Below, piece after piece: positions 55,760 through 64,000 of a stretch of DNA of 64,000 bases. Below the pieces are notes generated by a model. That model saw only the letters and a list, made by a program, of their open reading frames with translations. It was not told where the DNA came from and made no database searches. The stretch lies in the NCBI GenBank assembly GCA_947579665.1, contig OX388344.1, forward strand, positions 13,944,346 to 14,008,345, in the 5' to 3' direction. The stretch comes from Sympetrum striolatum. Its lineage: Eukaryota > Arthropoda > Insecta > Odonata > Libellulidae. Every line of letters begins with the position of its first letter. The stretch's first letter is position 1. A program made the translations under genes and the position numbers.

Positions 55760-58700
55760 GTAAATATAATTAACTTTCATTATTATCTTTCGGCAGCATT
55801 TGGATGAACTTCCGAAACCATGACGATGCGATATAAGGAGCAGGGTGGTGCTGAGAGATGGTGCTTGGTCGAGGGATGCGAACTCAAATTAACTAAGTAC
55901 AAATGGATAAGAATGCTATTGCTGTACCTATTTTGTGATTCGTCATTGTTACCAAAAGTAAATATAATTACCTTTCATTATTACCTTTGTTAGCATTTGG
56001 ATGAACTTCCGAAGCCATGACAATGCGATATAAGGAGCAGGGTGGTGCTGAAAGATGGTGCTTGGTCGAGTGATGCGAATTCAAATTAACTAAGTATAAA
56101 TGGATAAGAATGCTATTGCTGTACCTATTTTGTGATTCGTCATTGTTATCAAAAGTAAATATAATTAACTTTCATTATTATCTTTCGGCAGCATTTGGAT
56201 GAACTTCCGAAACCATGACGATGCGATATAAGGAGCAGGGTGGTGCTGAGAGATGGTGCTTGGTCGAGGGATGCGAACTCAAATTAACTAAGTACAAATG
56301 GATAAGAATGCTATTGCTGTACCTATTTTGTGATTCGTCATTGTTATCAGAAGTAAATATAATTAACTTTCATTATTATCTTTCGGCAGCATTTGGATGA
56401 ACTTCCGAAGCCATGACGATGCGATATAAGGAGCAGGGTGGTGCTGAAAGATGGTGCTTGGTCGAGGGATGCGAACTCAAATTAACTAAGTACAAATGGA
56501 TGAGAATGCTATTACTGTACCTATTTTGTGATTCGTAATTGTTATCAAAAGTAAATATAATTAACTTTCATTATTATCTTTCGGCAGCATTTGGATGAAC
56601 TTCCGAAGCCATGACGATGCGATATAAGGAGCAGGGTGGTGCTGAGAGATGGTGCTTGGTCGAGGGATGCGAACTTAAATTAACTAAGTACAAATGGATA
56701 AGAATGCTATTGCTGTACCTATTTTGTGATTCGTCATTGTTATCAAAAGTAAATATAATTAACTTTCATTATTATCTTTCGGCAGCATTTGGATGAACTT
56801 CCGAAGCCATGACGATGCGATATAAGGAGCACGGTGGTGCTGAGAGATGGTGCTTGGTCGAGGGATGCGAACTCAAATTAACTAAGTACAAATGGATAAG
56901 AATGCTATTGCTGTACCTATTTTGTGATTCGTAATTGTTATCAAAAGTAAATATAATTAACTTTCATTATTATCTTTCGGCAGCATTTGGATGAACTTCC
57001 GAAGCCATGACGATGCGATATAAGGAGCAGGGTGGTGCTGAAAGATGGTGCTTGGTCGAGGGATGCGAACTCAAATTAACTAAGTACAAATGGATAAGAA
57101 TGCAATTGCTGTACCTATTTTGTGATTCGTCATTGTTATCAAAAGTAAATATAATTAACTTTCATTATTATCTTTCGGCAGCATTTGGATGAACTTCCGA
57201 AGCCATGACGATGCGATATAAGGAGCAGGGTGGTGCTGAAAGATGGTGCTTGGTCGAGGGATGCGAACTCAAATTAACTAAGTACAAATGGATAAGAATG
57301 CTATTGCTGTACCTATTTTGTGATTCGTCATTGTTATCAAAAGTAAATATAATTAACTTTCATAATTATCTTTCGGCAGCATTTGGATGAACTTCCGAAA
57401 CCATGACGATGCGATATAAGGAGCAGGGTGGTGCTGAAAGATGGTGCTTGGTCGAGGGATGCGAACTAAAATTAACTAAGTACAAATGGATAAGTATACT
57501 ATTGCTGTACCTATTTTGTGATTCGTAATTGTTATCAAAAGTAAATATAATTAACTTTCATTATTATCTTTCGGCAGCATTTGGATGAACTTCCGAAGCC
57601 ATGACGATGCGATATAAGGAGCAGGGTGGTGCTGAAAGATGGTGCTTGGTCGAGGGATGCGAACTCAAATTAACTAAGTACAAATGGATAAGAATGCTAT
57701 TACTGTACCTATTTTGTGATACGTAATTGTTATCAAAAGTAAATATAATTAACTTTCATTATTATCTTTCGGCAACATTTGGATGAAATTCCGAAGCCAT
57801 GACGATGCGATATAAGGAGCAGGGTGGTGCTGAGAGATGGTGCTTGGTCGAGGGATGCGAACTCTAATTAACTAAGTACAAATGGATAAGAATGCTATTG
57901 CTGTACCTATTTAATGATTCGTCATTGTTATCAAAAGTAAATATATTTAACTTTCATTATTATCTTTCGGCAGCATTTGGATGAACTTCCGAAACCATGA
58001 CGATGCGATATAAGGAGCAGGGTGGTGCTGAAAGATGGTGCTTGGTCGAGGGATGCGAACTCAAATTAACTAAGTACAAATGGATAAGAATGCTATTGCT
58101 GCACCTATTTTGTGATTCGTAATTGTTATCAAAAGTAAATATAATTAACTTTCATTATTATCTTTCGGCAGCATTTGGATGAACTTCCGAAGCCATGACA
58201 ATGCGATATAGGGAGCAGGGTGGTGCTGAAAGATGGTGCTTGGTCGAGGGATGCGAACTCAAATTAACTAAGTACAAATGGATAAGAATGCTATTGCTGT
58301 ACCTATTTTGTGATTCGTCATTGTTATCAAAAGTAAATATAATTAACTTTCATTATTATCTTTCGGCAGCATTTGGATGAACTTCCGAAACCATGACGAT
58401 GCGATATAAGGAGCAGGGTGGTGCTGAGAGATGGTGCATGGTCGAGGGATGCGAACTAATATTAACTAAGTACAAATGGATAAGAATGCTATTGCTGTAC
58501 CTATTTTGTGATTCGTCATTGTTATCAGAAGTAAATATAATTAACTTTCATTATTATCTTTCGGCAGCATTTGGATGAACTTCCGAAGCCATGACGATGC
58601 GATATAAGGAGCAGGGTGGTGCTGAAAGATGGTGCTTGGTCGAGGGATGCGAACTAAAATTAACTAAGTACAAATGGATAAGAATGCTATTGCTGTACCT

Positions 58701-59190
58701 ATTTTGTGATTCGTCATTGTTATCAAAAGTAAATTTAATTAACTTTCATTATTATCTTTCGGCAGCATTTGGATGAACTTCCGAAGCCATGACGATGCGA
58801 TATAAGGAGCAGGGTGGTGCTGAAAGATGGTGCTTGGTCGAGGGATGCGAACTCAAATTAACTAAGTACAAATTGATAAGAATGCTATTGCTGTACCTAT
58901 TTTGTGATTCGCAATTGTTATCAAAAGTAAATATAATTAACTTTCATTATTATCTTTCGGCAGCATTTGGATGAACTTCTGAAGCCATGACAATGCGATA
59001 TAAGGAGCAGGGTGGTGCTGAAAGATGGTGCTTGGTCGAGGGATGCGAACTCAAATTAACTAAGTACAAATGGATGAGAATGCTATTGCTGTACCTATTT
59101 TGTGATTCGTCATTGTTATCAGAAGTAAATATAATTAACTTTCATTATTATCTTTCGGCAGCATTTGGATGAACTTCCGAAGCCATGACA
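55760..59190. repeat. Copy of 41.7-46.3 kb without the six-unit expansion
   Basis: Up to about 57.9 kb, markers match 14,054 bp upstream: GTTAGC at 55989 and 41935, unit starts 56215, 56611, 57007 and 57205 against 42161, 42557, 42953 and 43151. Beyond that they match 12,867 bp upstream: GATATAGGGAGC units at 58195 and 45328, GAACTAATATT units at 58393 and 45526, AAATTTAATTAAC units at 58591 and 45724, CAAATTGATAAG with TTCGCAATTG at 58789 and 45922, CTTCTGAAGCC near 58976 and 46109. The offsets differ by 1,187 bp, which is six units less the one-base loss near 45177. The match fades near 59.1-59.2 kb. Confidence 0.88.
55970..56110. repeat. GTTAGC subtype unit, last member
   Basis: The marker at 55989 is 14,054 bp beyond 41935 and is followed by the same GAGTGATGCGAATTC unit with TAAGTATAAATGG. 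It is the ninth and last member in the window. It also has GTTACCAAAAG just upstream in place of GTTATCAAAAG, which is private to this copy. Confidence 0.85.
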
Positions 59191-60959
59191 ATGCGATATA
59201 AGGAGCAGGGTGGTGCTGAAAGATGGTGCTTGGTCGAGGGATGCGAACTCAAATTAACTAAGTACAAATGGATAAGAATGCTATTGCTGTACCTATTTTG
59301 TGATTCGTCATTGTTATCAGAAGTAAATATAATTAACTTTCATTATTATCTTTCGGCAGCATTTGGATGAACTTCCGAAGCCATGACGATGCGATATAAG
59401 GAGCAGGGTGGTGCTGAAAGATGGTGCTTGGTCGAGGGATGCGAACTCAAATTAACTAAGTACAAATGGATAAGAATGCTATTACTGTACCTATTTTGTG
59501 ATTCGTCATTGTTATCAAAAGTAAATATAATTAACTTTCATTATTATCTTTCGGCAGCATTTGGATGAACTTCCGAAGCCATGACGATGCGAATAAGGAG
59601 CAGGGTGGTGCTGAAAGATGGTGCTTGGTCGAGGGATGCGAACTCAAATTAACTAAGTACAAATGGATAAGAATGCTATTGCTGTACCTATTTTGTGATT
59701 CGTAATTGTTATCAAAAGTAAATATAATTAACTTTCATTATTATCTTTCGGCAGCATTTGGATGAACTTCCGAAGCCATGACGATGCGATATAAGGAGCA
59801 GGGTGGTGCTGAAAGATGGTGCTTGGTCGAGGGATGCGAACTCAAATTAACTAAGTACAAATGGATAAGAATGCTATTACTGTACCTATTTTGTGATTCG
59901 TAATTGTTTTCAGAAGCAAATATAATTAACTTTCATTATTATCTTTCGGCATCATTTGGATGAACTTCCGAAGCCATGACGATGCGATATAAGGAGCAGG
60001 GTGGTGCTGAATGATGGTGCTTGGTCGAGGGATGCGAACTCAAATTAACTAAGTACAAATGGATAAGAATGCTATTGCTGTACCTATTTTGTGATTCGTC
60101 ATTGTTATCAAAAGTAAATATAATTAACTTTCATTATTATCTTTCGGCAGCATTTGGATGAACTTCCGAAGCCATGACAATGCGATATAAGGAGCAGGGT
60201 GGTGCTGAAAGATGGTGCTTGGTCGAGGGATGCGAACTCAAATTAACTAAGTACAAATGGATAAGAATGCTATTGCTGTACCTATTTTGTGATTCGTCAT
60301 TGTTATCAAAAGTAAATATAATTAACTTTCATTATTATCTTTCGGCAGCATTTGGATGAACTTCCGAAGCCATGACGATGCGATATAAGGAGCAGGGTGG
60401 TGCTGAAAGATGGTGCTTGGTCGAGGGATGCGAACTCAAATTAACTAAGTACAAATGGATGAGAATGCTATTACTGTACCTATTTTGTGATTCGTAATTG
60501 TTATCAAAAGTAAATATAATTAACTTTCATTATTATCTTTCGGCAGCATTTGGATGAACTTCCGAAGCCATGACGATGCGATATAAGGAGCAGGATGGTG
60601 CTGAAAGATGGTGCTTGGTCGAGGGATGCGAACTCAAATTAACTAAGTACAAATGGATAAGAATGCTATTGCTGTACCTATTTTGTGATTCGTCATTGTT
60701 ATCAAAAGTAAATATAATTAACTTTCATTATTATCTTTCGGCAGCATTTGGATGAACTTCCGAAGCCATGACGATGCGATATAAGGAGCAGGGTGGTGCT
60801 GAAAGATGGTGCTTGGTCGAGGGATGCGAACTCAAATTAACTAAGTACAAATGGGTAAGAATGCTATTACTGTACCTATTTTGTGATACGTAATTGTTAT
60901 CAAAAGTAAATATAATTAACTTTCATTATTATCTTTCGGCAGCATTTGGATGAACTTCC

Positions 60960-63900
60960 GAAGCCATGACGATGCGATATAAGGAGCAGGGTGGTGCTGA
61001 GAGATGGTGCCTGGTCGAGGGATGCGAACTCAAATTAACTAAGTACAAATGGATAAGAATGCTATTGCTGTACCTATTTTGCGATTCGTCATTGTTATCA
61101 AAAGTAAATATATTTAACTTTCATTATTATCTTTCGACAGCATTTGGATGAACTTCCGAAACCATGACGATGCGATATAAGGAGCAGGGTGGTGCTGAAA
61201 GATGGTGCTTGGTCGAGGGATGCGAACTCAAATTAACTAAGTACAAATGGATAAGAATGCTATTGCTGTACCTATTTTGTGATTCGTCATTGTTATCAAA
61301 AGTAAATACAATTAACTTTCATTATTATCTTTCGGCAGCATTTGGATGAACTTCCGAAACCATGACGATGCGATATAAGGAGCAGGGTGGTGCTGAGAGA
61401 TGGTGCTTGGTCGAGGGATGCGAACTCAAATTAACTAAGTACAAATGATAAAGAATGCTATTGCTGTACCTATTTTGTGATTCGTCATTTTTATCAGAAG
61501 AAAATATAATTAACTTTCATTATTATCATTCGGCAGCATTTGGATGAACTTCCGAAGCCATGACGATGCGATATAAGGATCAGGGTGGTGCTGAAAGATG
61601 GTGCTTGGTCGAGGGATGCGAACTCAAATTAACTAAGTACAAATGGATAAGAATGCTATTGCTGTACCTATTTTGTGATTCGTCATTGTTATCAAAAGTA
61701 AATATAATTAACTTTCATTATTATCTTTCGGCAGCATTTGGATGAACTTCCGAAGCCATGACGATGCGATATAAGGAGCAGGGTGGTGCTGAATGATGGT
61801 GCTTGGTCGAGGGATGCGAACTCAAATTAACTAAGTACAAATGGATAAGAATGCTATTGCTGTACCTATTTTGTGATTCGTCATTGTTATCAAAAGTAAA
61901 TATAATTAACTTTCATTATTATCTTTCGGCAGCATTTGGATGAACTTCCGAAGCCATGACAATGCGATATAAGGAGCAGGGTGGTGCTGAAAGATGGTGC
62001 TTGGTCGAGGGATGCGAACTCAAATTAACTAAGTACAAATGGATAAGAATGCTATTGCTGTACCTATTTTGTGATTCGTCATTGTTATCAAAAGTAAATA
62101 TAATTAACTTTCATTATTATCTTTCGGCAGCATTTGGATGAACTTCCGAAGCCATGACGATGCGATATAAGGAGCAGGGTGGTGCTGAAAGATGGTGCTT
62201 GGTCGAGGGATGCGAACTCAAATTAACTAAGTACAAATGGATGAGAATGCTATTACTGTACCTATTTTGTGATTCGTAATTGTTATCAAAAGTAAATATA
62301 ATTAACTTTCATTATTATCTTTCGGCAGCATTTGGATGAACTTCCGAAGCCATGACGATGCGATATAAGGAGCAGGGTGGTGCTGAGAGATGGTGCTTGG
62401 TCGAGGGATGCGAACTCAAATTAACAAAGTACAAATGGATAAGAATGCTATTGCTGTACCTATTTTGTGATTCGTCATTGTTATCAAAAGTAAATATAAT
62501 TAACTTTCATTATTATCTTTCGGCAGCATTTGGATGAACTTCCGAAGCCATGACGATGCGATATAAGGATAACGGTGGTGCTGAGAAATGGTGCTTGGTC
62601 GAGGGATGCGAACTCAAATTAACTAAGTACAAATGGATAAGAATGCTATTGCTGTACCTATTTTGTGATTCGTAATAGTTATCAAAAGTAAATATAATTA
62701 ACTTTCATTATTATCTTTCGGCAGCATTTGGATGAACTTCCGAAGCCATGACGATGCGATATAAGGAGCAGGGTGGTGCTGAAAGATGGTGCTTGGTCGA
62801 GGGATGCGAACTCAAATTAACTAAGTACAAATGGATAAGAATGCAATTGCTGTACCTATTTTGTGATTCGTAATTGTTATCAAAAGTAAATATAATTAAC
62901 TTTCATTATTATCTTTCGGCAGCATTTGGATGAACTTCCGAAGCCATGACGATGCGATATAAGGAGCAGGGTGGTGCTGAAAGATGGTGCTTGGTCGAGG
63001 GATGCGAACTCAAATTAACTAAGTACAAATGGATAAGAATGCTATTGCTGTACCTATTTTGTGATTCGTCATTGTTATCAAAAGTAAATATAATTAACTT
63101 TCATTATTATCTTTCGGCAGCATTTGGATGAACTTCCGAAGCCATGACGATGCGATATAAGGAGCAGGGTGGTGCTGAAAGATGGTGCTTGGTCGAGGGA
63201 TGCGAACTCAAATTAACTAAGTACAAATGGATAAGAATGCTATTACTGTACCTATTTTGTGATACGTAATTGTTATCAAAAGTAAATATAATTAACTTTC
63301 ATTATTATCTTTCGGCAGCATTTGGATGAACTTCCGAAGCCATGACGATGCGATATAAGGAGCAGGGTGGTGCTGAGAGATGGTGCTTGGTCGAGGGATG
63401 CGAACTCAAATTAACTAAGTACAAATGGATAAGAATGCTATTGCTGTACCTATTTTGTGATTCGTCATTGTTATCAAAAGTAAATATATTTAACTTTCAT
63501 TATTATCTTTCGACAGCATTTGGATGAACTTCCGAAACCATGACGATGCGATATAAGGAGCAGGGTGGTGCTGAAAGATGGTGCTTGGTCGAGGGATGCG
63601 AACTCAAATTAACTAAGTACAAATGGATAAGAATGCTATTGCTGTACCTATTTTGTGATTCGTCATTGTTATCAAAAGTAAATACAATTAACTTTCATTA
63701 TTATCTTTCGGCAGCATTTGGATGAACTTCCGAAACCATGACGATGCGATATAAGGAGCAGGGTGGTGCTGAGAGATGGTGCTTGGTCGAGGGATGCGAA
63801 CTCAAATTAACTAAGTACAAATGATAAAGAATGCTATTGCTGTACCTATTTTGTGATTCGTCATTTTTATCAGAAGAAAATATAATTAACTTTCATTATT

Positions 63901-64000
63901 ATCTTTCGGCAGCATTTGGATGAACTTCCGAAGCCATGACGATGCGATATAAGGAGCAGGGTGGTGCTGAAAGATGGTGCTTGGTCGAGGGATGCGAACT
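60960..64000. repeat. 12-unit direct duplication cut by the window end
   Basis: Units at 60966, 61164 and 61362 recur at 63342, 63540 and 63738, an offset of 2,376 bp. Shared markers are AAATATATTT with CTTTCGACAGC, AAATACAATTAAC, CAAATGATAAAGAATG and CATTTTTATCAGAAGAAAAT. An older relative lies at 48892-49630 (offset 14,450 to the second copy; GGATTACGGTGG at 48117 matches GGATAACGGTGG at 62567). The second copy is incomplete here, so the full higher-order period cannot be confirmed. Confidence 0.82.
63936..64000. repeat. Partial last unit
   Basis: The final 65 bases are the start of a standard unit (ATGACGATGCGATATAAGG onward), so the array is cut by the window edge and its true length is unknown. 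Confidence 0.95.

Larger units (their letters stand above)
1338..64000. repeat. 198-bp satellite array, about 316 units, all head-to-tail
   Basis: Tandem satellite. Using the ATG of ATGACGATGCGATATAAGG as unit start, units begin at 1391, 1589, 1787 and so on to 63936. The distance 1391-63936 is 62,545 bp, which equals 316 x 198 minus 23. I can place all 23 missing bases as single-base losses in separate units, so 293 units are 198 bp and 23 are 197 bp. All units have the same orientation, and no transposon, inversion or spacer interrupts them. Neighbouring units usually differ at only a few positions. Landmarks in order are GCGATATAAGGAGCAGGG, GCTTGGTCGAGGGATGCG, AATTAACTAAGTAC, TGTACCTATTTTGTGATTCG, then a second AATTAACT, and CTTTCGGCAGC. 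The length is close to one nucleosome plus linker. The array continues past the right edge. A centromeric or pericentromeric location is inference only. Confidence 0.98.

Noticed and set aside
1787..63725. Repeated 61-codon open frames as a family of small genes or a repeat protein
   Set aside because: They are the same satellite unit. Units with premature stops and one-base losses are amplified as freely as open ones, no promoter or splice context is evident, and the peptide matches no family I know.
1391..64000. CRISPR array
   Set aside because: There are no variable spacers; the full 198 bp repeats with point differences, and no cas-like genes are present.

Overview
The window holds about 1.3 kb of unique, AT-rich flank with the wreck of one DNA transposon, followed by an unbroken head-to-tail satellite array that runs off the right end. 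I find no intact protein-coding gene, no rRNA or tRNA gene and no CRISPR array. A pogo/Tigger/Jerky-type transposase relic next to a long, homogenised, roughly nucleosome-length satellite indicates a eukaryotic, probably metazoan, genome and a heterochromatic locus such as a pericentromere, centromere or subtelomere. I cannot name the species.

Layout. 1-175: flank, possibly the decayed C-terminal tail of the transposase. 176-1171 (minus strand): a pogo/Tigger/Jerky-like DDE transposase pseudogene with several stops and frameshifts, in which the CENP-B/Tc5-type DNA-binding segment and all three catalytic aspartates can still be read. 1172-1337: unique AT-rich DNA. 1338-1390: the truncated first satellite unit at a sharp junction. 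1391-64000: 316 complete units plus a partial one, all in the same orientation. I count 293 units of 198 bp and 23 of 197 bp. Every length change is a net loss of one base, and there is no insertion or foreign element in 62 kb.

The array is a nested set of higher-order duplications, which can be followed through private point variants. The main ones are: three related 12-13-unit blocks at about 14.3-22.2 kb; a copy of 12.46-26.83 kb at 27.5-36.9 kb that lacks exactly 25 units; a 25-unit (4,947 bp) direct tandem duplication at about 33.9-43.8 kb; a 6-unit duplication at about 42.9-45.3 kb; a copy of 41.7-46.3 kb at 55.8-59.2 kb lacking those 6 extra units; a 2-unit duplication at about 50.9-51.7 kb; 9-unit duplications near 10/12 kb and 53/55 kb; and a 12-unit duplication at 61-64 kb that is cut by the window end.

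Each unit is 66 codons long, and about a third of units (I count 104 of 316) keep a 61-codon open frame. I read this as a by-product of repeat homogenisation rather than a gene: units carrying stops or frameshifts have been amplified just as freely. The most informative content of the window is the duplication history of the array, not a gene system.
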